32,226 nucleotides of DNA from an uncultured Acetatifactor sp. (GCA_910577035.1 CAJTKW010000045.1:1-32226); one strand, 5' to 3'; positions 1 to 7,434 are shown, numbered from the stretch's first letter. The notes: generated by a model from the letters alone, not told the origin. Numbers and translations are program-made.

Positions 1-77
1 GATGTGTTCCGGTGTTCGGTTTTGAGGGTACAATGGCCCTTGGGCATGTGCCCGCAGAATCGGATTATGATTACAGA

Positions 78-108
78 AACTTCGAGGTATTTACTTCGAG
101 GTTTTTTT
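78..108 (+). terminator. Rho-independent terminator of a gene ending before the window
   Basis: Arms 78-88 and 93-103 pair over 11 positions (two G-U) around a 4-nt ATTT loop, and seven T residues follow (102-108). The T run is on the plus strand, so it should end a rightward transcript whose gene lies left of the window. The two arms are near-identical as direct repeats because the arm is itself nearly palindromic. Confidence 0.7.
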
Positions 109-204
109 GTACCATATCATATAATTGATGCAGAGGAGCATTTTTCTGAAAAGAGAGAAGTTCGGTGCCGGTTATTTATGCCGTACGTTTGGAACCGGAA
201 CCGG

Positions 205-248
205 AAAATCCCCCGCCCTCAGGAAAGGAGGGACAGGGGATTTTTTTT
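205..248. terminator. Bidirectional terminator at the 3' end of the hemerythrin/receiver gene
   Basis: Arms 205-213 (AAAATCCCC) and 236-244 (GGGGATTTT) pair perfectly; an inner stem 216-220 with 228-232 (CCCTC/GAGGG) is separated from them by a small internal loop. Eight T residues follow on the plus strand (241-248). Read leftward, the hairpin sits immediately after the stop codon of the minus-strand gene and ends in four T residues, so it can serve both directions. Confidence 0.75.
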
Positions 249-1602
249 ATTGCTTTTGTTCGGCAGAAGAATTTCTTTTGGCAAAGAAAGAGTCAATACT
301 TTTTTTGATTTCCTCTTCGGGCATGGTTTTCAACAGATAACCCTTGGGTTTCAAGGCTGTAACTTTCTTTACGCTCTCGCGGTCCCCCCTGGCGGTCAGG
401 AAGATCACCGGAATATCTGCGGTTTCCTTTTCCGAACGGATCATTTCCAGGGTCTGCCTGCCGTCGCAGACAGGCATTTCATAGTCCAGCAGGATCAGAT
501 CCGGCCGGTTTACGGTCAGGCTTTGAATGGCGGCCAAACTGGAACCGGCTTCCGTGATATTATAGTCCTGAATCAGAAGCTGCTTGATTTTTGCGCGCAT
601 GAAATCTGAGTCGTCAACGATGAGGATTTTTTCCCGGACACGCTTTTCGGTGGACAGATATTCATTGATTGCTTCCATGGCATTATTGTGATCAATGCTG
701 GGCATGATCTTGCCCCGTATCGGGTCCGAAGCGGTTACACAGAAAGCAAAATAGCCTTCACCGGTATCAAAGAGCAGGCTGCAGGGAATATTACTGCGGT
801 CAAAGGAGTCCAAAAGCTGTTCCCGGGTCAGCAGGGATTCCTTGGTCAACTCAAACAGGTCAACAGACGGAAAGCTTTCCCGGAGCTGTTCCAGGAATTG
901 GCGGCTCATGTAGCGGATAACATTGATTACCATGTCGTCAACCCGGTGATATTGTGTATTCAGTATATCGCTGACAACCTTGAGCAGAAGAGATTCCTCA
1001 AAGATTATGGTGATTTCCCATTTTTCTTTTTTCTGTCCGCTGTATACAAAACGCAGACATACCATTTTGCCGAAATCCTCTCCGGAATATTGCTCGCTGA
1101 TCAGCTTGGCACTGAGATGGAGTATGCCGTCCATAAGCTGGATAATGCTTTGCCCCAGAGCCTCTTTTTCTTTTTCGTGGGGAATATCCGTCCATTTGCT
1201 CTTTATCCTGCCGGTGATCGCCAGATCTTCCGTGGAGGTATGGGCAATTACCCAGCCGATGCAGACGCCGAGAAAGTGGCGTATGGATTCGACGGAGTAG
1301 TTTGTTTCCTCCAGTTCCTGCTCAAGGGCGGGGAGTGTATCGTTTCTGAAATTGTCGTGGAGACGTTTATGTAAATCATAATCGCCATAGCCTATGGAAC
1401 GCATATAGCTTTCCTCGTGTTCAAAATGCTCCAGGGTATGATTTTTCAAATATTTGACACCCTCGCGGCAAACCCATTCGCTTTTCTCTTCATCTTCGCT
1501 GAGACGCAGCAGCTTATCCATGGTTGAAAAGAGCTGCTTATGTTCCCGGTCAATAAAATCAACGCCAATTTTGTATCTGTCATGCCATACGATCTGATTC
1601 AC
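247..1602 (-). CDS. Bacteriohemerythrin - CheX-like - response-regulator receiver fusion
   Basis: A 451-aa cytoplasmic signalling protein. Residues 1-135 are a bacteriohemerythrin domain with the complete diiron ligand set visible: H21, H59 and E63 (HFxxEE), H78 and H82 (HxxxH), H121 and D126. Residues about 150-310 resemble a CheX/CheC-type chemotaxis phosphatase domain, a weak match. Residues 324-440 are a receiver domain with acidic pair D330/D331, phospho-acceptor D373, T403 and K425. The start is a GTG at 1602 behind AGGAG with 5-nt spacing. An ATG 27 codons upstream is rejected because a sigma-A promoter lies inside that extension. Oxygen or redox sensing linked to a phosphorelay is inferred from the hemerythrin family. 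It lies divergent to cheV. No kinase is in the window. Confidence 0.85.
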   Translation of the reverse strand: MNQIVWHDRYKIGVDFIDREHKQLFSTMDKLLRLSEDEEKSEWVCREGVKYLKNHTLEHFEHEESYMRSIGYGDYDLHKRLHDNFRNDTLPALEQELEETNYSVESIRHFLGVCIGWVIAHTSTEDLAITGRIKSKWTDIPHEKEKEALGQSIIQLMDGILHLSAKLISEQYSGEDFGKMVCLRFVYSGQKKEKWEITIIFEESLLLKVVSDILNTQYHRVDDMVINVIRYMSRQFLEQLRESFPSVDLFELTKESLLTREQLLDSFDRSNIPCSLLFDTGEGYFAFCVTASDPIRGKIMPSIDHNNAMEAINEYLSTEKRVREKILIVDDSDFMRAKIKQLLIQDYNITEAGSSLAAIQSLTVNRPDLILLDYEMPVCDGRQTLEMIRSEKETADIPVIFLTARGDRESVKKVTALKPKGYLLKTMPEEEIKKSIDSFFAKRNSSAEQKQ

Positions 1603-1653
1603 GTTTACTCCTATCTGCCCGTGAAAAAGGGCGTAATATATTTTCTGAAAGAC

Positions 1654-1682
1654 ATTATAACACCTATTTGTCCTTTTGACCA
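1654..1682 (-). promoter_or_regulatory. Sigma-A promoter of the hemerythrin/receiver gene
   Basis: Read on the minus strand: -35 TGGTCA (1677-1682), 17-bp spacer, -10 TATAAT (1654-1659). It is about 50 bp from the GTG start at 1602 and lies within the longer possible reading frame, which supports the shorter start. Confidence 0.65.
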
Positions 1683-1697
1683 TCTAAAACTTCCTAT

Positions 1698-1730
1698 AAA
1701 AAGTAATTCCGGCGGAGGATTACTTTTTTT
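1698..1730. other. Terminator-like hairpin between divergent promoters
   Basis: Arms 1698-1709 and 1717-1728 pair (AAAAAGTAAT/ATTACTTTTT plus T-G and C-G) around a 7-nt loop. Seven T residues lie at 1724-1730 on the plus strand and five T residues on the minus strand. It has the shape of a bidirectional intrinsic terminator, but no gene ends here: it lies between the -35 of the leftward promoter and the cheV promoter. It may insulate the two transcription units. Confidence 0.5.
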
Positions 1731-1751
1731 CACAAAATTTTCAGATTGTAG

Positions 1752-1780
1752 TTTCATTTTTTCGGAAAGTGTGATAAAAT
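1752..1780 (+). promoter_or_regulatory. cheV: Candidate extended -10 promoter of cheV
   Basis: A -10 box TAAAAT (1775-1780) is preceded by TGa (1772-1774), the extended -10 signature. The -35 position at 17 bp (1752-1757, TTTCAT) is a poor match. It lies about 60 bp upstream of the cheV start. No sigma-28 box was seen. Confidence 0.45.
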
Positions 1781-1843
1781 AATGTAGACTGGATGGGTGA
1801 TAGGATTTTGGCCTATGCCTGAGAAAAGCAACGAGGTGGAAAA

Positions 1844-2755
1844 ATGGATACTAAAATTTTATTGGAAAACGGAACGAATGAGTTAGAAATCCTTGAATTC
1901 ACGTTGGGAAACAATTCGTATGGCATTAATGTTGCCAAGATCAGGGAAATCATTACATATGAACCGGTTACCCCTGTTCCGAATTCCCATCCCAGCATTG
2001 AAGGCATTTTCATGCCGAGGGACATTATGATCACTGCAATTGATCTGAAGAACTGCCTGGGCAGAGGGGTTTCCGAACCTACCGGGTTGTTTATCCTGAC
2101 AAACTTTAATAAGCTGGATCTGGCATTCCATGTTGACAGTGTGCAGGGAATACACAGGGTATCCTGGAGAGACATTATCAAGCCGGACGCAACCATCTCT
2201 ACTACGGATGAAAGCGTATCTACGGGTATTATCAAGCAGGACGGAAAGCTGATTATTATTCTTGATTTTGAGAAGATCGTTACGGATATTAACCCGGAGA
2301 CGGGCCTTAAGGTATCGGAAATCACCGAGCTGGGAGAAAGAAAGAGAAGCAGGGTGCCTGTCCTCATTGCAGAGGATTCTCCCCTCCTGAATAAGCTGAT
2401 TGTGGACTGCCTGAAGAAAGCAGGATATGACAATCTGATTCACACGGAGAACGGACAGAGGGCTTATGATGTCATTACCCAATGCAAGGCTGACGGCAGT
2501 CTGAAGGATCATGTCCGTTTGATTATCACGGATATTGAGATGCCGGAGATGGACGGCCACAGACTTACAAAGCTTGTGAAATCTGATGAGACGACGGCGG
2601 ATATTCCGATTATCATATTCTCTTCGCTGGTAAATGAAGACATGAAGAGGAAGGGTGAGGAACTGGGAGCGGATGCACAGCTTTCCAAGCCGGAAATCGG
2701 TAATTTGGTAAAAATAGTGGACCGGCTGGTTGAAGAGAAGCATTTGGATGAATAA
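1844..2755 (+). CDS. cheV: Chemotaxis coupling protein CheV (CheW-receiver fusion)
   Basis: A 303-aa cytoplasmic protein of normal CheV length. Residues about 14-155 are a CheW-like coupling domain, which links chemoreceptors to CheA. Residues 172-298 are a receiver domain with acidic residues E177/D178, phospho-acceptor D230 in the ITDIEMPEMDG stretch and conserved lysine K282 in LSKPE. In this family phosphorylation of the receiver adjusts receptor-kinase coupling (adaptation). The start is ATG at 1844 behind a GAGGTGG ribosome site. It is monocistronic: its own promoter lies upstream and a terminator at 2770-2795. The neighbour on the other strand is also a receiver protein, but no cheA, receptor or flagellar gene lies nearby, so the partners are encoded elsewhere. 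Confidence 0.93.
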   Translation: MDTKILLENGTNELEILEFTLGNNSYGINVAKIREIITYEPVTPVPNSHPSIEGIFMPRDIMITAIDLKNCLGRGVSEPTGLFILTNFNKLDLAFHVDSVQGIHRVSWRDIIKPDATISTTDESVSTGIIKQDGKLIIILDFEKIVTDINPETGLKVSEITELGERKRSRVPVLIAEDSPLLNKLIVDCLKKAGYDNLIHTENGQRAYDVITQCKADGSLKDHVRLIITDIEMPEMDGHRLTKLVKSDETTADIPIIIFSSLVNEDMKRKGEELGADAQLSKPEIGNLVKIVDRLVEEKHLDE

Positions 2756-2769
2756 AAATAATTTGAACA

Positions 2770-2795
2770 GGGCCGGGGTAATTCCCGGCTCTTTT
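2770..2795 (+). terminator. Rho-independent terminator of cheV
   Basis: Arms 2770-2777 and 2784-2791 form an 8-bp GC-rich stem (one G-U) with a 6-nt loop, followed by TTTT at 2792-2795. It is 15 nt after the cheV stop. Confidence 0.75.
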
Positions 2796-2797
2796 CA

Positions 2798-2813
2798 TGC
2801 ACAGACCTGTGCA
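2798..2813. repeat. Short perfect inverted repeat
   Basis: TGCACAG-AC-CTGTGCA is a perfect 7-bp inverted repeat just after the cheV terminator and 130 bp before the sirtuin-like gene. It has no T run, so it is not a terminator. It could be a protein-binding site; its role is unknown. Confidence 0.35.
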
Positions 2814-2816
2814 CAA

Positions 2817-2854
2817 AGCGCTATGGCCAAGCGCTATAGCGCTTGAAATATACT
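2817..2854 (+). promoter_or_regulatory. Palindromic operator candidate with -10 box
   Basis: AAGCGCTATAGCGCTT (2829-2844) is a perfect 16-bp palindrome. Its first nine bases also occur as a direct copy at 2817-2825. A good -10 box TATACT lies at 2849-2854 with no recognisable -35 at 17 bp, so the palindrome sits where the promoter spacer would be. This geometry suggests a dimeric repressor or activator controlling the sirtuin-like gene. Confidence 0.4.
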
Positions 2855-2935
2855 GCTGAAGCGGTGTGCAGGCCGCGCGGTGAGCGGGGAAGAAGGCCGT
2901 TCCCTGTTGGATGATGAGTATGGAATGGAGACGGA

Positions 2936-3826
2936 ATGGAGACAGAGAAGATTCTTGCAGGGATAGGGAATGCGGACATGGTTCTTGTGGGAATGGGAGA
3001 GGACTTTGATGACGGCAAGCGTCTTCAGGGCTGTCCTGGATATGCGGAAGGGAAACAATATCTGCGGGATACAGGGCAGCACTGGCTCATACCGCTGTGG
3101 AATGAATATTGTTCGGCGGGTATGGGGGAGGATGTGGTCAGCCCCGTTTTGGAAAAGCTGGCGGGAATTCTGGCGGGGAAAAATTATTTTGTGGTCGCCA
3201 CCGCTACGGACAGCCGAATTTTCAAAGCACCATGGAAACAGGGCAGGCTTGTCATGCCATGTGGGACGACGTTAAAAAAGCAGTGTACCGGCGGATGCGG
3301 GTTAGAGGAAGTAAGTGAGGAAGAGCGGAAGCGGCTGAATTCTTTTTTCGAAGAACTGTCGGCGGCAAGCCTTCAGAAAGCAGATTTACGGGAAGCAGGT
3401 TTGCAGAAGGCAGGTTTGCGGGAAGCGGGCTTCCAGAAAGCAGATTTACGGGAAGCGGGTTTACAGCAAACAGGCTTTTTGGGTGGCGGAAGAGGAAAGC
3501 TTACGGAATGCCGCCACTGCGGCAGGGATATGGTACTGAATACTGTTTATGCGGAAGCGTATGACGAGCAGGGATATTTGGAACAGTGGCAGACGTATAT
3601 GAAGTGGCTTCAGGGAACGATAAACCGCAGGCTGGTGGTGATGGAGCTTGGGGTGGGTATGCGGTTTCCGTCGGTTATCCGCTGGCCTTTTGAAAAGGCA
3701 GCCTATTTTAATCAGAAGGCCTTTTTCATTCGAGTGAATGAAAGGCTTTACCAGATGACGGAAGAATTGTCGGGAAAAGGATGCTCAATTCCTAAGAATG
3801 CAATTGCCTGGTTGGAAAGACTATGA
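2936..3826 (+). CDS. Class-M sirtuin-like protein with pentapeptide-repeat insertion
   Basis: A 296-aa protein resembling SirTM sirtuins from memory of the family. A Rossmann-like start (residues 14-24) lacks the usual GAGxGxS loop. Residues 83-95 match the family NYFVxTTNxD segment but read NYFVVATATD, so the NAD-contacting Asn is lost. QG at 102-103 matches the family position where Gln replaces the catalytic His. Zinc-ribbon cysteines are C117/C121 and C192/C195. Residues 234-268 match the ELGVGxxxPxxIxxPF region. Residues 144-181, between the two cysteine pairs, are about seven and a half consecutive A(D/G)L/Fxx pentads, a pentapeptide-repeat insert. The start is ATG 2936 behind GGAG; the frame is closed upstream by a stop at 2915. 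No macrodomain, GcvH or LplA partner is adjacent. It is probably NAD-binding-impaired or a pseudo-enzyme. Confidence 0.65.
   Translation: METEKILAGIGNADMVLVGMGEDFDDGKRLQGCPGYAEGKQYLRDTGQHWLIPLWNEYCSAGMGEDVVSPVLEKLAGILAGKNYFVVATATDSRIFKAPWKQGRLVMPCGTTLKKQCTGGCGLEEVSEEERKRLNSFFEELSAASLQKADLREAGLQKAGLREAGFQKADLREAGLQQTGFLGGGRGKLTECRHCGRDMVLNTVYAEAYDEQGYLEQWQTYMKWLQGTINRRLVVMELGVGMRFPSVIRWPFEKAAYFNQKAFFIRVNERLYQMTEELSGKGCSIPKNAIAWLERL
3374..3478 (+). repeat. 30-bp tandem repeat encoding pentapeptide repeats
   Basis: Three complete 30-bp units (3374-3403, 3404-3433, 3434-3463) and a half unit (3464-3478) lie inside the sirtuin-like gene, each coding two pentads. Units differ at a few positions but keep frame, so this is in-frame expansion rather than random slippage. 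Confidence 0.8.
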
Positions 3827-3832
3827 TACAAT
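3804..3832 (+). promoter_or_regulatory. Sigma-A promoter inside the end of the sirtuin-like gene
   Basis: -35 TTGCCT (3804-3809), 17-bp spacer, -10 TACAAT (3827-3832). It overlaps the last codons of the upstream gene and lies about 58 bp before the next start at 3890, so the downstream gene can be transcribed on its own. Confidence 0.55.
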
Positions 3833-3889
3833 GTTAGCGGTGCTGTTACAGATATGGCGAAAGAAAAACAGGAAAGTTGAGGAGAAGCT

Positions 3890-5881
3890 ATGCCTTCACA
3901 GGAAGATTATCTGGATAATCTGTTAAGGGATGTGGCAGAAGACAATGAAATACAGGAAGATGTATCGGATCAGGATATACTGAATCAGGACATACCGGAT
4001 CAGGATATACTGGGTCAGGACACACCGGATCAGGATATACTGGGTCAGGACACATTGGATCATGACATATTCGATCAGGATGCGTCGGATCAGAGTGTGC
4101 CTGGTCTGGACGCCGAGGCACCTGATCTGGATGCCGTCAGCGGGATGTCCGAAGAGGAGATTGACAAGCTGCTTTCTGCAGGCAGTGCACAGGAAGATAC
4201 GGATTTTTACAATACGTCAGATATGGATATACCTGACGAGGATGTATTGAAAATGCTGGAGGACAGTGACGACGAAGGTCTTCAGGACATTCAGGAGCTT
4301 CTGCAGAAGTCGGATAATAATGAAGCAGTGGATGAATCCGTTACCGCCCTGCTGGAGGATTATCCCGAGGAAGATATTGACAGCCGTGCCCTGGAAGAGA
4401 AGATTCTGGGAAGTGATAAGGAAATTGACGGCAAGGAAGAGAAGAAGCGTCAGGCTCGGGAAAAGAAGGAACTTGCCAGGGCGGAAAAAGAAAGAAAGAA
4501 GGAAGAGGCCGCAGCCAGAAAGGCGGAGAAGAAGGCGGCCAGGGCCGGGCAGAAGGCGGCGAAGCCTAAGAAAAGCAAAGGCGGCAAGCAGGCGGCGGTG
4601 CCGGAGGAAGCCGGTACGGAAGAAGCGGTGGATTCCGACATGTTTGACCCGTCTGTTCTGGATTCCATTGTTTCTGCCGCCGACCGGGCAGGGGGTAAAC
4701 CGGAGCAGATGACCGATGAGCTGGCAGAGGTGTTCCCTGAGCCGGAAAGTAACGAAGAACCGCTGCAGGGGACGCCGGGGCTGGATGATCTGGACCTGGG
4801 AAGCCTTTTTGGCGGTGATGCGGACGATTCCGATGTGGCAAAGAGTATCGGAGAAGCGGATTCTGATTTTCCTGATTTCCTGGCAGGGGATGGCATTGAC
4901 CTGGCGGATCTTGAGGATGCGGATATACTGCGGGAAAAAGAGAAAGAAGGGCCGAAGCAGAAACAGGGATTTTTTGCAAAGATCATGAACTTCCTGACGG
5001 AGGAGGAAGAAGAAAACGAGGATATAAAGCTTTCCCAGGAAAACCAGGACATCCTGAATGACCTGGATAAGGAAGGAAAGGGAGCAAAGGGGAAGAAGGG
5101 AAAGAAAGGAAAGGGCAAAGGCAAAGAGGAGGATAAGGAAAAGGAAAGTAAAAAAATAAAAGAAAAGCCCAAGAAGAAGGAGCCCAAGCCCAAGAAGGAG
5201 AAGCCGCCCAAGGAGCCGGATAACACACCGCCGGGGAAAAAGCTTACGTTGAAAAAGATGCTGCCGGTCCTGCTGGTGGGCCTGTCGGTTGGGGTGCTGC
5301 TGTTTGTATTTGTCAATTCCGCAGTGGATTATTCCGACAAGAAGATTGCAAGGACGGCATATTATGAAGGGGATTACCAGACCTGTTACCAGAATTTATT
5401 TGGTAAGGATCTGAATGAGACCGAAAGCATTATGTACGGCAAGTCTGAAAGCATTCTGTATATCAGACTGTGGACCCGGGAATATGAGCTCTTTATGGGC
5501 GAGGGTGACAGGGTGAGAGCCCTGGACAGCCTGATACAGACGGTGGATGCTTATCCGGAGCTGTATGCTTATGCCGGGCAGTGGAACGCAGAGCCGGAGA
5601 TTGCCGCGGGCTATGCCACTATTTTGAACTATCTTGCCAATGAATTCGGCCTGACGGAGGCTCAGGCCCAGGCTATTGCCGCCGAGCGCAGTGACCGGGA
5701 ATATACACGGATGGTGACGGCTATTGCAGGAGGGAGATCCTTTGACAACTGGAATGCGCCGGCGGTTCCGGAGGAACCGGATACAGAGCCGGAGCTTCCC
5801 GCCGGGGAGGAGGAGCAGATGCCGGATCCTCTGCCGGAAGAAGGTGAGCTGGGAGGCGATACCTTTATCGATAACCAATAG
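3890..5881 (+). CDS. Large low-complexity single-pass membrane protein, unknown function
   Basis: A 663-aa protein I cannot assign. Residues 1-130 are very acidic and include nine five-residue repeats (27-71, xQDIx type). Residues 86-97 read MSEEEIDKLLSA, like the short SQEEIDALL motif near the N-terminus of FliM/FliY. Residues 180-240 and 395-450 are Lys/Glu-rich, probably helical or disordered. One transmembrane segment is at 457-476, preceded by a strongly basic stretch, so the first 450 residues should be cytoplasmic. The outer 185 residues contain helical, TPR-like sequence (482-620) and end in an acidic, Pro-rich tail. The start is ATG 3890 behind GAGGAG. Its own promoter lies in the preceding gene; hisH follows 69 bp later. 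Confidence 0.75.
   Translation: MPSQEDYLDNLLRDVAEDNEIQEDVSDQDILNQDIPDQDILGQDTPDQDILGQDTLDHDIFDQDASDQSVPGLDAEAPDLDAVSGMSEEEIDKLLSAGSAQEDTDFYNTSDMDIPDEDVLKMLEDSDDEGLQDIQELLQKSDNNEAVDESVTALLEDYPEEDIDSRALEEKILGSDKEIDGKEEKKRQAREKKELARAEKERKKEEAAARKAEKKAARAGQKAAKPKKSKGGKQAAVPEEAGTEEAVDSDMFDPSVLDSIVSAADRAGGKPEQMTDELAEVFPEPESNEEPLQGTPGLDDLDLGSLFGGDADDSDVAKSIGEADSDFPDFLAGDGIDLADLEDADILREKEKEGPKQKQGFFAKIMNFLTEEEEENEDIKLSQENQDILNDLDKEGKGAKGKKGKKGKGKGKEEDKEKESKKIKEKPKKKEPKPKKEKPPKEPDNTPPGKKLTLKKMLPVLLVGLSVGVLLFVFVNSAVDYSDKKIARTAYYEGDYQTCYQNLFGKDLNETESIMYGKSESILYIRLWTREYELFMGEGDRVRALDSLIQTVDAYPELYAYAGQWNAEPEIAAGYATILNYLANEFGLTEAQAQAIAAERSDREYTRMVTAIAGGRSFDNWNAPAVPEEPDTEPELPAGEEEQMPDPLPEEGELGGDTFIDNQ
3968..4102 (+). 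repeat. 15/30-bp tandem repeats encoding DQDIL-type pentads
   Basis: Nine consecutive 15-bp units encode residues 27-71. Adjacent units alternate (DQDIL then GQDTP), giving a 30-bp higher-order period that is nearly exact over the middle copies. The high DNA identity suggests recent expansion. Confidence 0.8.
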
Positions 5882-5950
5882 GGCAATGGTACAAAAAGCC
5901 GCATGTACAGCGGATCACCGCATGTGCGGCGGACGGAAACGAGGATAAAC

Positions 5951-6565
5951 ATGATTGCAATTATTGATTATGACGCGGGGAATATCCGAAGTGTGGAGAA
6001 AGCCTTTGCGTTTCTGGGAGAGACACCCGTGGTTACCGGGGATCCGGAGGTGATCCTTGGTGCGGACGGGGTTGTCCTTCCCGGAGTCGGCGCCTTCGGG
6101 GATGCCATGAAGAAGCTGAAGGCCTGTGAGCTGGACAAGGTAGTCAGACGGTGTGTTGACAAGGGCACGCCGTTTTTGGGGATATGTCTGGGACTGCAGC
6201 TGCTTTTTGAAAGCAGCGAGGAATCCCCGGGAGTGGAAGGGCTGCACATTCTGGAGGGCAGAATCGTGAGAATTCCGTCGGAAGGAGGCTTAAGGGTACC
6301 GCATATCGGCTGGAACAGCCTGCAGTTTCCCAACGGGGGACGTCTGTTTGAAAATCTGGGCGGGAATCCTTATGTATATTTTGTCCATTCGTATTATTTG
6401 CAGGCGGCGGATGAAAGCATTGTCACTGCCACTGCGGATTACGGCGTGAAAATCCATGCTTCCGTGGAGAAGGGGAATCTGTTTGCCTGTCAGTTTCATC
6501 CGGAGAAAAGCTCCGATGTGGGAATGCAGATACTCAGGAATTTTATGAAAGTGGTGAGAGGTTGA
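5951..6565 (+). CDS. hisH: Imidazole glycerol phosphate synthase glutaminase subunit HisH
   Basis: A 204-aa class I glutamine amidotransferase. It hydrolyses glutamine and channels ammonia to HisF for histidine synthesis (PRFAR to imidazole glycerol phosphate plus AICAR). The triad is visible: C79 in GICLGLQ, H183 and E185 in QFHPEKS. The oxyanion-type PGVGAFGDAM segment is at 44-53. The start is ATG 5951 behind GAGGAT; 16 in-frame codons upstream do not belong to the family. The stop is 4 bp before hisF, so the two are co-transcribed and made in equal amounts. The other his genes are not in this window. Confidence 0.97.
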   Translation: MIAIIDYDAGNIRSVEKAFAFLGETPVVTGDPEVILGADGVVLPGVGAFGDAMKKLKACELDKVVRRCVDKGTPFLGICLGLQLLFESSEESPGVEGLHILEGRIVRIPSEGGLRVPHIGWNSLQFPNGGRLFENLGGNPYVYFVHSYYLQAADESIVTATADYGVKIHASVEKGNLFACQFHPEKSSDVGMQILRNFMKVVRG

Positions 6566-6569
6566 CAGG

Positions 6570-7331
6570 ATGTATACAAAGAGAGTGATTCCCTGCCTGG
6601 ATGTAAAGGACGGAAGGGTTGTCAAGTGCGTTAAGTTCCTGAACCCCAGGGATGCCGGTGACCCGGCGGAGGCGGCGGCGGCTTATGACAGGGAAGGTGC
6701 AGACGAACTGACATTTCTGGACATTAACGCTTCGGCGGACAGCCGGGCCACCCAGCTTCAGTGGGTAAGCCGGGTGGCGGAAAGGGTGTTTATTCCCTTT
6801 ACCGTAGGGGGCGGTGTCCGCACCGTAGAGGATTTCAGGGCCATACTGCGGGAGGGGGCGGATAAGATTGCCATTAATTCCGCGGCAATCATGAATCCCA
6901 GGCTGATCTCGGACGGGGCCGAGAAATTCGGCAGCCAGTGTGTGGTTGTGGCAATTGATGCAAAGCGCAGGGCAGACGGCAGCGGATGGAATATATATAA
7001 AAACGGCGGCCGCGTGGATATGGGAATGGATGCCATAGAATGGGCCGTCAGGGCGGAAAAGCTGGGAGCAGGTGAAATACTGCTGACCAGTATGGACGGG
7101 GACGGCACAAGAGAGGGCTATGACCTGGAGCTGACCAGGGCGGTGGCGGAGGCCGTGAAAATTCCCGTAATTGCATCGGGGGGCGCAGGGAAGCCGGAGC
7201 ATTTCTATGATGCGTTGGTTGAGGGTAAGGCGGAAGCCGTACTGGCGGCTTCTTTATTCCATTATAAGGAGCTGGAGATCCGTGAGGTGAAGGAATACCT
7301 GCGGAGTAAGGGCGTCAGTGTACGCCTGTGA
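6570..7331 (+). CDS. hisF: Imidazole glycerol phosphate synthase cyclase subunit HisF
   Basis: A 253-aa (beta/alpha)8-barrel, normal length. It uses ammonia from HisH to cyclise PRFAR. The catalytic acid/base pair D11 (IPCLDVKDGRVVKC) and D130 (VVAIDAKR) are present. The phosphate-binding loops are TVGGGVRT (78-85) and the later IPVIASGGAG segment. It begins 4 bp after hisH with AGAGG ahead of its ATG. No terminator follows; ung starts 124 bp downstream, possibly with its own promoter. Confidence 0.98.
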   Translation: MYTKRVIPCLDVKDGRVVKCVKFLNPRDAGDPAEAAAAYDREGADELTFLDINASADSRATQLQWVSRVAERVFIPFTVGGGVRTVEDFRAILREGADKIAINSAAIMNPRLISDGAEKFGSQCVVVAIDAKRRADGSGWNIYKNGGRVDMGMDAIEWAVRAEKLGAGEILLTSMDGDGTREGYDLELTRAVAEAVKIPVIASGGAGKPEHFYDALVEGKAEAVLAASLFHYKELEIREVKEYLRSKGVSVRL

Positions 7332-7405
7332 TATAAAAGCTTTGCGAGGCGTCTGTGAATAATCGGGGAATGGCGAGGGCATGACGGTAAACGAGGCGCT
7401 TCGTG

Positions 7406-7434
7406 ATTGACAGCATCTATATTGACAGTATCTG
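7406..7434 (+). promoter_or_regulatory. ung: Candidate ung promoter with 13-bp direct repeat
   Basis: A 13-bp direct repeat (ATTGACAGCATCT at 7406-7418 and ATTGACAGTATCT at 7421-7433) has one mismatch and a 15-bp period. The first copy contains a perfect -35 TTGACA (7407-7412); a weak -10 TATCTG lies 16 bp downstream (7429-7434). It may be a promoter, a regulator site, or both. Confidence 0.35.

Noticed and set aside
4..609. 201-aa plus-strand frame at the window start
   Set aside because: It crosses two terminators and is mostly antisense to the receiver gene. The first 246 bases hold only terminators and no supported gene.
1781..1843. c-di-GMP riboswitch before cheV
   Set aside because: The conserved core sequence is absent and the leader is too short.
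4450..5316. 288-aa Ser/Phe-rich minus-strand frame
   Set aside because: It is the mirror of the Lys/Glu-rich coding sequence on the other strand.
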